From Deltaproteobacteria bacterium (GTDB taxonomy: Bacteria > Myxococcota > UBA727 > VGSZ01): DNA of 64,000 nt. Shown here piece by piece: positions 19,974 through 31,900 of the stretch. Location: the NCBI GenBank assembly GCA_020850995.1, contig JADZDP010000224.1, positions 16,067-80,066 of the forward strand. The letters run 5' to 3'. Numbering within the stretch: the stretch's first letter is position 1; every line of letters begins with the position of its first letter. The notes beneath the pieces are model-generated. The model was not told the DNA's origin, searched no databases, and worked only from the letters and a program-made list of their open reading frames with translations. Both the position numbers and the translations under genes were made by a program.

Positions 19974-22900
19974 TGAGCTCGACCCCGCCCACCGCGCAGC
20001 CCGAGTCGATCGAGCTGGCCCCGCCGGCGGACGGCGTCGACGTGCGGGCTGCCCTGCTGTCCGCGTCGCAGGCCATCGCCAGTGGTGACGCGAAGGTGGG
20101 GTTGTCCAAGCTGGCCGAGGCGCTCGGCGGCGTGCGCGACCTCGCGAGCGCGGTGCCCATCCTGGTGCAGGCGCTCGAGGCACATCGCCAGGCGCCGGGC
20201 GAGGTGGAGAATGCGGTGGCGCTGTTCGTGCGGGCCGAGGAGCGCTTCGGCTCCACCGCCGACATCCTGCTCGGGCGCGCCGACCTGCACGAGGCCGCGG
20301 GCCACTACGAGGCGGCGGTGGCCGCGCTCCAGCGCCTCGCTGCCATCGTCACGGACGACGGCAAGAAGGCCGCGCTCCTTGAGCGCATGGGCGACGTCTC
20401 GGCCGGCCCCCTGGCGCAGCCGCAGCAGGCCCTCATCCACTACCAGGCAGCGTTCCGCGCCGACCGGAGAAACCGCACCGCGGTACGCAAGGCGACGCGC
20501 ATCTATCTCGAGCAAGGGCGCGAGGAGCAGGCGAAGCAGTTGCTCGACCTCGAGATGGAGCAACTCGCCGACCCGAGCCTCGGCGGCGGCGACGAAGCAA
20601 CGCGCAAAGAGCTCGCCGAGCTCTACCTGCGCATCGCCGAGACGCTGCTGGTGCGGCCGAGCGCGCACGTCATCGCGCGCGATGCGGCGGTGCGTGCCGA
20701 ACAGTTGCAGCCCGAGCTCGCGCGTGCCCGCACCCTGCAGACCGACGTCGACGCCTTCCCGCAGACCTGGAAAGAGCACGTGCGACGCCTGCGCGACGCG
20801 GCGCTCGACGCGCGCGACAAGCGCGAGGCCGCGCGGCGTTACCTCGCCATCGCGCAGGTCTACGCCGCGTACTCGCCCAAGGACGCGCAGATCGACCAAA
20901 ACGTCGAGAAGTGCCTCTTGCTCTCGCCCGGCTACCGGCCGGCGCTCAAGTTCCTCGAGCACCTGGCACGCGACGAGGGCAAGCTGCCGGAGTTCATCGA
21001 GCGCCTGAAGAAGCAGGCGGAGGCCGTGCGCGCTGTCGACGTGGCCGTCGACATGTGGCTGTTCGTCGCGCTGTTGCTCGCGGAGCGCGGCGCGCCACCC
21101 GACGACGTGGCCGCAGCGTACGAGAAGGTGCGGCGCGTCGACCCGCGCAACGTCGCTGCCATCCACGCGCTCACCGAGCTGCACCTGGAGCAGGGCCGCT
21201 ACGACAAGGCCGCGGTGGTGATGGAGGCCTTCCTCCAAGAGACCAGCGATCTGCCCGCCAAGAAGGCGACGCTGCGGCAGCTGGCGCGCTTGTACGAGGC
21301 CGAGATCAAGGACCACACCAAGGCCGCCGAGCGCCTCGAGCAGCTCCACGAGCTCGAGCCCGACGACGACGGCGTGGTTGCGCAGCTCGCGGAGCTCTAC
21401 GACCGGCAGGGCCAGGAGCCGAAGCTGGCGGAGATGCTCGAGGAGCAGCTCAAGCAGGCGCGCAAGCAGGATCCGGCGTTGGAGGCGCGCCTGCTCGAGC
21501 GGCTCGTTGGCTTGTACCAAGGCAGCCTGGCGGCGCCCGACAAGGCGTTCAACGCCGCGCGACGCCTGTTCGTGCTGCAGCCGCGCGAGAGCCTCGAGGC
21601 CGAGCTCGGTCGCCTGGGCGACGCCCTGGCGCGCACCGGCGACCTGGCGCAGACCTACCTCGAGGCCGCGCAGCGGGTCCCAGCCGACAGTCGTCGCTTG
21701 CGCGTGCGCGCCGCGCAGCTCTTCTTGGGGGCCGGCGACCGCAAACGCGCGCGCGCCGTCATCGACCTGCTCCTCGAGGCAGACGCGCGCGACAAGGACG
21801 CCCTGTCGTTGCTCGATGCGCTGATGGCGCGGGACGCATCGCCCGAGGAGCACGCATCGGTGCTCGAAGGTCGCCTCAAGGCCAGCGATGACCCCCGGGA
21901 GCGCGCGGCGACCCTGTTGGCGCTGGCCGAGGTGCTCACGAAGCTGCGCCGCACCGATGACGCCGTGGCCCGCCTGCACGAGGTGCTCGAGCTCGACAGC
22001 GGCGTGCGCGCCGCTCACGAGAAGCTCGAGGCCTTGCTCAAGCAGCATGAGCGCTGGCCCGAGCTGGCCGACGCCCTCGAGCGACGCGTGCGCGTCGAGC
22101 AGGACCTCGCGAGCACGCAGCCTGCGGCCGAAGCCGAGGCGCTCGCCGCCATGGGTCGGCTGGCACGCATCTACGAGGAGAAGCTGGTACGCGGCGACGA
22201 TGCCGGCCAGCTGTACCTGCGGCTGCACGAGGGCAAGGCGAGGGCAGGCGAGACCGACGTCGAGGTGCTGCGCGCGCTCGAGCGTTTCCTGGCGCGCGGC
22301 ACCCTGATAGTGCCCATCGCCGAGGCGCTGCAGCCCTACTACGCACAAGTGGGCGCGTTCCGAAAACAGGTCGAGATGATGGCGTTGCGCCACGCCGCCG
22401 AAGAGAACCCGCAGCGGCGCGCCTCGCTGGCACAGGCCATGGCGGGCATCCTCGAAGACCGCTTGCGCGCGCCGCGCGAAGCCTTCGACGCCTGGGCCGA
22501 GGCCCTCCTCGATCAGCCCCAGAGCGCCGAGGTGCTGGCCGAGTGCGTGCGCCTCGCGCAATCCGCCAACGCGTATGCGCGCTTTGCCGAAGTGTTGGCC
22601 AAAGCGGCGGATCGGCTGCCCGACGGACCGCAGAAGAACCAGATGATGGAGCGCCGCGCGCAGCTCCTCGACGGCGTGCTCGGCGATCAGGCCAGCGCCA
22701 TCGACGCCCACAAGGCCATCCTCGAGAAATCCCCCAACGCGGTGGCGTCGCTCGACGCCCTCGCCGACATCTACGCCAAGCGCGACGCCTGGACCGATCT
22801 GGTCGACGTGCTGGAGCGGCGTATCGCGGTGACGCCCGCCGATGAGGCGGGGCCCTTCGCCGCGCGCTTGGGGCTGGTCGTTGCCGAGCGCCTCGACGAC

Positions 22901-25900
22901 GTCGCGGCGGCGCGGCCCTGGCTCGAGCAGGCCCTCAAGAGCAAGAAGCCGCCCTCCGGCGACGCGCGCAACGCCGCGCTGCGCCACCTGATCGCCGTCT
23001 ATCAAGCGCAACGCGACGCCGGCGAGGAAGGCGCCCTCGAGCAGCTCGCATGGGCGCTCTCCGAGATGGCGAGCCAGCTCGCCGGCAAGGAGCGGAGCGC
23101 CGCCCGCGCCGAGCTCGGCGATGTGTTGCGTGCGCAGCAGAAGTTCCGTGAGGCGCTGCAGGCCTATGAGGCGGCGCTCGCCAACGACGAGGGACAGGCG
23201 CTCGCGCTGGCCGGCATCCGCGCCGTGCTCGACGACGCGAACGCCTCCACCCCCGAACGCACCGCCGCGGCCCGGTCACTGCTGCAGAAGTACGACGCAC
23301 AAGGCAATGTGGTCGGTCGCGCCCACGTGCTCGAGGTGCAGCTCGCGCTCGAGTCGAGCCCGCAGGTGCGACGCGCATTGGTGGGCCAGATCGCCACCCT
23401 GCTGGTCGAGCAGCTCGAGCAGCCCGACGAGGCCTTCACGCTGCAGCTCAAGCAGCTCGCGGCCGACCCCGAGGACGAGCAAGCGCGCGCCAACGTCGAG
23501 GCGCTCGTGGGCGCGCTCGGCCGGGTCGAGGAGCTGGCGGCCCTCTATCAAGAGCTGCGCAGCCACGCGAAACCCGATGTGGCGCTGCGCTATGCCGAGC
23601 GACTGGCCGAGCTGACGGTGCAGCGCGGTGATCTCGACGGTGCCATCGAAGCGCTGCGCTTCATCGCGACGCTGCAGCCGAACGCCACGGGCCCCTGGGA
23701 GCGCATGGCGGCGCTGTGCGAGCGCCGTAACGACGCTGCGGGCTTGGCGAGCAGTATCGAGAAGCTCGCCGAGCTATCGACCGGGGCGCAGAAGCTCGCG
23801 CACCTGCTCGATCTGGCGGAGGTGTACTTCGAGTCGCTCGAGGACGATCCGCGGGGTCTCGACACGCTGCGCGCGGCCCATGCGCTCGCACCCGAGGACG
23901 ACGGTGTGCTCGCGCGCCTCGAGGCGCGCCTGCGGCTGGGTCACGCAGATACGCCCGAGCTCGCGGCCGTGCTGGAGCGGCGCGCACTCTTGCAGACCAA
24001 CCCGTCAAACAAGGCGGCGTTTCTCACCGAGCTCGGGCTCTTGCTGCTCCGTGGCAACGACATTGGCGGCGCCGTCGCCGCGCTCACTGAGTCGTTGCGC
24101 GTGGAGCGCGACGGCAACAACACGGCGCGCGCCGGCGAAGCGCTGCAGCGTATCGCCAGCCGCGACGACGAGGCGGGCCGACAGGCGCTCGACGCCATCA
24201 TCGAACATCACCGCGCGCAGAAGGCCTGGCAGCCGCTGGTCGACTCGCTCGAGATCGCGGCCACCAAACGCGCCGTTGGCGAGGAGCGCGCGCACCTGCT
24301 CGACGAGATCTCGCAGATGCACGAGAGCGCGCTGCGCGTACCGCAGCTCGCCTTCATGGCGACCAGCCGCGCCCTGCGCGACGCGCCCACGCCGGAGCGA
24401 CTGGCGCGCCTTCAGGCCCTGGCGGAACAGACCGACGCCTGGGCCGACCTGCTCGAGGTGCTTGAGGATGTGGCCGAAGCGAACGTCGAGCACGAGCGCG
24501 AGACCGCCATGCACTTCCTCCGCGAGGCAGCGGCGGTCGCCGAGCGCATCGACGACAAAGAGGCGCAGGTGCGCGTGGCCGAGGCGGTGCTTCGCCTCGA
24601 CCCGGCGGATGGCACAGCGCTGAGCGCGCTCGAGAAAGTGCACCGCGCCGAAGTGGACAAACGCGCGCTGGTGGAGGTGCTCGGGCGCCGAGCGGCGGCG
24701 GCCGCCACTCCGGCGGCGCGCCGCGACGCGCTCTTCGAGATGGCGCGCCTGCTGTTCGTCATCGACGACGCCGGTGCGGAGCACGCGCTTCGCCAGATGC
24801 TCGAGATCGACGAGCGCGACACCGAGGCGCTCAAGGCGCTCGACGACCTGTACGAGCGCACGGGCAATTCGGCGGCGCTGGCCGAGGTCATGAGTGCGCG
24901 GATCCAGATGGAGCCCCTCGCCGAGGCGCGCGTAACGCTGCGCGCCCGCCTCGGGGTGCTGCTGTTGCGCCGCCGGGGTGACCCTGCCGGCGCGCTCGAT
25001 GTGCTGCGCCAGGCCGTGCGCGAGGCGCCCCACGTGCAAGACCTGCGGCCCGCGCTCGAGGTGCTGGTGGAGCACGCGCGCACGCGAGGCGCGCCCCCGG
25101 TGGGCGACGCCGCCGCGCTGCTCGAAGACGTGCTGCGCGCCCAAGGCGACCTCGTGGGCGTGCCGCAGATGATCGAGCTGCGGCTGTCGGCCGAACCCGA
25201 CCATGCTGCGCGCGCCACCTTGCTCCTCGAGATCGCGCAGGTGCAGGAGAAGCTCGGACAGCCGGCGCTCGGCTTCATGACCATCTGCCGCTCCATCAAG
25301 GAGCTGCCTGACGACCCGTCGCTGCGCGCGGAGGCCGAGCGCCTGGCGAACGCCACCGACAACCTCGAGGCGCTCGCGCTGGTCTACGAGGATGTGCTCG
25401 ACTCGGTGCGCGACGCCGCCACGCGCATCGCGTTGCACAAGCGCATCGCCGACGTCGCCGAGCGCGTGCAGGGCGAGCCCGAGGCGGCGCGCGAGCGTTT
25501 GCTTGCCGCCGTGCAGGCCGGCGCCGACGACGTCGGCACGCTGCAAGACCTGGTGCGGCTCACGCGCCGCGCCAACCGCGCCGAGGACCTTTCGGACGCG
25601 CTTGGGCGCCTGGCCGCCGCCGCCGCCCGCAACGGCAACATCGAGCTCGCGAAGGAGACGCTCGGCGAGCGCTGCGACGTCGACGAACAGCTCGGCAACC
25701 TGACGGACGCCATCGAGTCTGCGCGGCAGGTGATCACGCTCGACAACCGCGACCAGGGCGCGCGCGTCACGCTCGAGCGCCTGTACAACCGCGCTGAGCG
25801 CTGGCCCGAGCTCGGTGAGCTCCTGGGGTGGCTCGCGCAAGAGGCGGCGACGCCGGACGAGCGCGCGGCGGTGCTGGCGCGCCTGGTGTACCTGCAGCTC

Positions 25901-28900
25901 GAGCGCCTGCGGGACTTCGGGGGCGCGCTCCACTCGCTCGAGGAGCTGGCGGTCGCCAGCCCCTCGTCGGAGTCGATCACGGCGCTCGGTACCCGCGCGC
26001 TGCTGCTGCTGTCGTCCGACAACCGCCCCGACACCGTACAGCTGCGCGGGCAGCTCGCGGTGCTGCTCGAGCCGCGCTTCGAGGCCGCAGCTGCGTGGGG
26101 CGAGCTTTGCCCGGTGCTGCGTCTGCGCCTCGACGTCGAGCGCGACCCGAAGGAACGCAAGCGGCTCTGGGTGCGCATCGTCGACATCGAGGAGCGCATG
26201 CTCGACCGCCCCGAGCAGGCGATGCTGACGCTGTCGCGCGCGCTCGGCGAGGATCCCGCCGACGACAAGCTGCGTGAACGCGCGGAGCGCGTGAGCGTGC
26301 GCCTGCACGACCTCGAGAGCCTGCTCGGGCTGTACGAAGACATCATCGAAGCAATGCCGATGGAGCACCCGCAGCGCGTGGCCTATGCGGTGCGTTGCGG
26401 CGAGCTCTACGAAGGCGGCGTGGGCCAGCCGCTGCGCGCGGCCGAGTTCTACGACCTCGGCCTCCAGGCGGCCACCGCACAGCACCACCCCGACGGTGAG
26501 CGGCTCAAGCTGCTCGAGCGCATCGAGCGCCTGTACCGCGTCTCGGCAGAGCTGGCGCGCCTGGCCACCACGCTCAAGCGCAAGGCTGAGCTGGTGCGCC
26601 CCACCGACGTCAACGCCGCACGCCATTTCCTGTCGGAGGCGGCGACCCTCGAACAGAACCAGCTCAAAGACTACGCGTCGGCCATCGGCACCCTCGCCAA
26701 GGTGCTCGAGCTGGCGCCGCAAGACACGGGCGCGCTGCGGGCGCTCGCCGACGCGTGCGAGCGCGAGGGGCGCTGGCCCGACGTCGCCGAGGCGCTCGAG
26801 CGCGAGCTGGCGGCGCTCTCGCCGCACGACACCGCGCGTGCGCTGCAAGCACGCTTCCGCCTCGGCATGGTGCTCGACACACACCTCGGCCTCGGCGAGG
26901 AAGCGCTGATCCAATTCCAAGCGGTGCTGCAAGAGGCGCCAGAGCACAAGGAGACGCGCGAGTACCTCGAGAACCGCCTCGAGCAGCGGCACACCGGCAA
27001 GTTCGATGGCGCCATCTACTTGATGCAGTCGTACGAGCGCACCGGCGACTTCGAGAAGGCCGTCGAGATCCTGCAGGGGCAGGTGCCGGAGACGGAGCGG
27101 CAGGGCGATCGCAAGGCGCTGTTTACCCTCCTGGTGCGCATCGCCGATCTGCAAGAGCTGAAGCTCGGCGCGCCCGACCTGGCGTTCATGACGCTGTGTC
27201 GCGCGCTGCGGGTCGACCCGAACGATCCGGGCCTGCGCGACCGCCTCAACCGCCTGGGTGCGGCGGCCGACGTCCTCGACGAGCTGTGCGAGCTCTACGA
27301 GGAAGAGGCGCTCTCGGCCGAGCTGTCGGGCAAGAACGCGCTCGCGGCGGAGCTGCGCGAGGCCGCTGGCGCGGCGCTGGCCAGCAACGATCAGCCCGAC
27401 AAGGCGGTCGCGATCTACGAGGCCGTGCTCGAGAAACAGCCAGGGCGCCTGGTGCCACTCGACGCGCTGTCGGCGCTCTATCCGCGCGTCGGGCGCCACA
27501 CCGACCACGAGAAGGTGCTGCGCCGCCGGCTGATGTTCAAGGACGAGCCCGCCGAGCGCGTGCCGATCCTGGTGGAGCTGGCGAGGAGCCTGGTGGGCCC
27601 GCTGGCGCGCCCCGACGAGGCGCTGCCCATCCTCGAGGAGGTCCGACGTCTCGAACCCGCGAGCGCAGGCGCCCGTACCCTGCTCATCGAGCAGCTCGAG
27701 CAGCGCGGCAACTTCGAGGGCTTGCGCGGGCTGCTCGACGAGGAGATGGCCTCCTGCAAGGAGGGCGGGGACGCCGAGGGTTTCGGCCGGGCGCGTTGGC
27801 GCATGGCCACGCTGCTCGCCGATCAGCTCCAGGACGTCGCGGCGGCCATCCCCTTGTGGGAGGCGCTGCGCGCCGAGGCGCCGGGCCGCGGCGCGAACGA
27901 CGCCACCTTCGCCACCCTCGAGCGCCTGTACACCGCCGCCGAGAAGTGGGCGGAGCTGAAGGCCATGTACGAGGCCGCGCTCGCCGTGGAGCGCGATCCG
28001 GCACAGGTGTCGGCGCTGACCACCAAGGTCGGCGAGGTGCTCGTGCACCTCGGCAGCAAGGAAGAGGCGGTGGAGCGGCACCAGAAGGTGCTGGAGCTCG
28101 ATCCGCAGAACGTCGGCAGCTTGAACGCGCTGCGCCGCCTGTACGCCGACCTCGGCCGCAACGAGGAGCTGGTGGCGCTGATCCGCAAATTGATGCGGAC
28201 CACCACGCACACCGAGCAACTCAAGGACCTGCGCTTCCAGCTCGCCGAGATCCTCGGGCAACGGCTGGGCAAGCGCGCCGAGGCCATCGAGACCGGGCGC
28301 CGCATCCTCGACATCGAGCCGCACACACCGGAACAGCTCGAGCGCCTGGCGGGCATCTTCCGCGCCGGCGACGCGTGGGAGGAGCTGGCGGACGTGCTCG
28401 AGAAGAGCGCGCAGCAGGCCGAGGGGCGCGCGCGCGTCGCCAAGCTGCTCGAGCTCGCGTCGCTGTTCGAGGAGAACCTCCGGCGCCCCGCGCTCGCGGC
28501 GGGTCCCTACGAGCGCGTGTTACAGGTGGAGCCGCGCCACGAGCGGGCCTACCAGCGGCTGTGCGAGACCCTCACCGCGAGCGAGAGCTGGCAGAAGCTC
28601 GTGGCGGTGAAAGAGGAGCGACAGAAGCACGCTCCCGACGTCGCCAGCCGCATCGGTTTGCTGCAAGAGATCGGCGCCATCTACGAGGACAAGCTCGGCC
28701 AGCATCCGCTCGCGTTCCTGGCGGCGTGTCGTGCGTTCCGCGAGGACTACGATGATCCTGCGCTCGCGTCGTGGATGGATCGCCTGGCGCTCGCCACCGA
28801 CAGCGCCGATGAGCTGGTCACCATCTACGACGACGCGCTCTCGCAGATCACCGACGAGCGACGCATCGTCGACATCCACCTGCGCATGGCGGAGCTGGCC

Positions 28901-31900
28901 TGGAAGCAGCTCGGCAGCCCCGCCGACGCCGAGCTGCACTTCAAGCGCGCGCTCGAGTACGACGCCGCGAGCCGGGGCGCGCTCGACGGCATGGTGGCGC
29001 TCTACGAGTCGCAGGAGCGGTGGCGCGACGTCGTCACCATGTTCGAGCGGCGCGCCGAGCAGGCGGGCGACGTCGCCGGGCGCATCGAGATGTTCCGGCG
29101 CGTGGCGCGCACGCTCGACGAGAAAGCGCACGACATCGAGGGCGCCATCGGCGCCTACAAGCGGATCCTCGAGCTCGATGGCCGCGACCCGGCCGCCACG
29201 CGCGACCTCGCCGAGATCCTCGAGCGCACCGAGCGTTGGCAACAGCTGGTGGCCGTGCTGCGCCGCTCCGAGGAGCTGTGCGAATCCACCGAGGAGCGCA
29301 TGGCGGTGCGCATGCGTACCGCCGCAATCTGGGAGGGGCAGCTCGCGAGCACCGAGCAGGCGATCGCGACCTATCGCTCGATCCTCGACGAGGAGCCCGG
29401 CCACGTGGGCGCGCTGCGCGCGCTCGAGCGGCTGTACACCAACCTGCATCGGCCGCAGGAGCTGGTGCAGATCTTCGAGAAGCTGGTCGCGCTCGCGCCT
29501 GGCGCCGCCGAGGCGATCCACCTGCTCTTCAAGATCGGCGCGACCTGGGAGGAAGGGCTCGACGACACCGGCATGGCGGTCGACGCCAACCGGCGCATCC
29601 TCGAGGTCGATCCGCAGAACGTCAAGGCGGCCGAGAACCTCGAGCGGCTCTATCGCGCGCGCAAGCAGTGGGAGGACCTGGTCGAGATCATCGAGAAGCA
29701 CATCGCGTTCGTGCGCGACCCGCGCGAGATCGTGCGGCTCTACGTCGAGATGGGGCAGGTGTACGCCGCCGAGCTCGATCGCACCGACAAGGCGGAGCAG
29801 GTCTACACTGCGGCGCTCGACTTCGATCCAGGATCGCAAGACGCCATCCACGCGCTCGGCGCGCTCTACGAAAAGAGCGGCAACTGGTTCAACGCTCTCG
29901 AGAAGCTGCAAGCCGAGGCGCAGCTCCTCGGCGCCTCCAAGGAAGCGGTGGAGATCTACCACCGCATCGGCACCATCAACGAGCAGATGCTGCTCGATCC
30001 GGGCAACGCCATCACCGCCTACAAGGCGGCGCTCGACATCGAGCCCGGGCACCTGCCGTCGATCCAAGCGCTCAAGAACCTCGCGGCGCAGCGCGGCGAC
30101 TCGCAAGAGCGACTGCTGTGGCTGCGGGCCGAGGCCGCCTACACCGAAGACGAGCTCCGGCGCACCGAGCTGCACACCGAGACCGGCGTGTTCCTGCAAG
30201 ACACGCTGGCCGACCTCGAGGGCGCGGAGACGGAGTTCGAGAAGGCGCTCGCAATCACCTTCGACCATCTGCCGGCAGCGCGCCCCTTGGCAGACATCGC
30301 GTACCGCGACGAGAAGTGGCAACGCGCCGAGCAGCTGCTCGACATCATCGTCGAGCGGCTCGACCCGCAAACCGACGCTGCCGAGCTGTGTCGGCAGCAC
30401 TACCGCCTCGGCTACGTGTGCGAGCGGCTGGGCCACGAGGCCAAGGGGCTGAAGAGCTACCAGCGCGCCTACGAGCTCGACGCCACGTACTTGCCGGGCC
30501 TCGAGGGCCTCGGCTCCGCGCTGTCGCGCGCAGGTCGTTGGGAGGACGCCGCCAAGGTCTACCAAGCGATCCTGATCCACCACCGCGACGGCCTCACCGA
30601 CGCCGAGGTGGTCGACTACTACCAGCAGCTCGCCGACCTGCACCACAAGCTCGGCCAGAACGATCGCGCCGCCAAGAACCTCGAGAAGGCCCTCGAGCTC
30701 GACCCGAGCCACCCACCGTCACTGCGCCTGCTCGCCAACATCCACCTGGCGGGCAAGGACTACGAAGAGGCCTACGAGACGCTGATGCGCCTGGTGCCCT
30801 TGGTGTTCGGCGACGAGCGCTCGGCGCTCTTGATGGAGATCGGGCGCCTCGGGAAGGGGGACCTCGACGATCCCTATCGCGCCATCGACGCCTTCGAAGA
30901 CGCCAACCGCCAGAAGCCTGGCGATCAGGAGATCCTCGAGGCGCTGCTCGGCCTGTATCGCCAGACCCGGCAGGGGCCCCGCGCCGTCGAGGTGCTCGAA
31001 GAGCTGGTGCGCGTCGAGCAAGACGAGAAGGCGCGCGTGCGCCTCAACCAGACCTTGGGCGAGGTGTATCGCGACGAGATCAAGAACGAAGCGCGTGCCG
31101 TGCAGTACTTCAACGCCGCGCTCGATCTCGACCCGACCTTCGTCAAGGCCTTCGAGTCCCTCGAGACCATGCTGTCGTCGACCGGCAACTGGCCGGCGCT
31201 CGAAGAGAACTACATCGCGATGCTCAAGCGCATCCCCGACACACGCGCGGGCATCAAGGAGGTGCTGTGGAAGAACCTCGGCGACCTCTATCGCTTCCGC
31301 TTGCGTAGCCTCGAAGGTGCAACGCAGGCCTATCGCGTCGTCGTCAAGATGAAGCCGGATGCGGCCGAGAGTGTCGAGGTGCTCGCCGACCTGCTGGCGC
31401 GCAACCCGCAGACCTCCGACGAGGCCGCCGCCGCCTACCAGCGGCTGCTCGCTCTGTCGCCGCAGAAGTCCGGGCGCGCGCTGCACGAGCTGTTACGCAT
31501 CGCGCTCGCGAAGAAGGCGCTCGATCGCGCGTACGTCTACGCCCAAGCGCTCAAGGTGCGCGGCGAAGCGCAGCCGAGCGAGATCGAGGTGATGCAGCTG
31601 TACGCCAAACAGCTCCCCGGTCAGCCCAAGCGCGCCATGACCGACAAGCTGTGGGACAACCTGTTGCTGCACCCGTCGGCGCGCACGCCGGTGGCGGCCA
31701 TCAGCGCCATCCTGTGGCGCACCGCCGGCAGCGTGCTGGCCTACCAGCCCAAGGACTACGGACTCGACAAGAAGCGCGGCAGCGATTGGGAGCGCGTCGA
31801 CCTCGACGCCCCCGTGCAGAGCTACTTCGTCAACCAGCTCAAGCTCGTTCGTGGCGTGCTCGCCACCGGCGGCTTCGAGCTGTTCGCCAAGGCCAACAGC

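Noticed and set aside
24005-28324. 1439-aa minus-strand ORF within the giant TPR gene
   Set aside because: Shadow ORF of a GC-biased coding sequence; sense frame gives coherent TPR repeats across 12.5 kb
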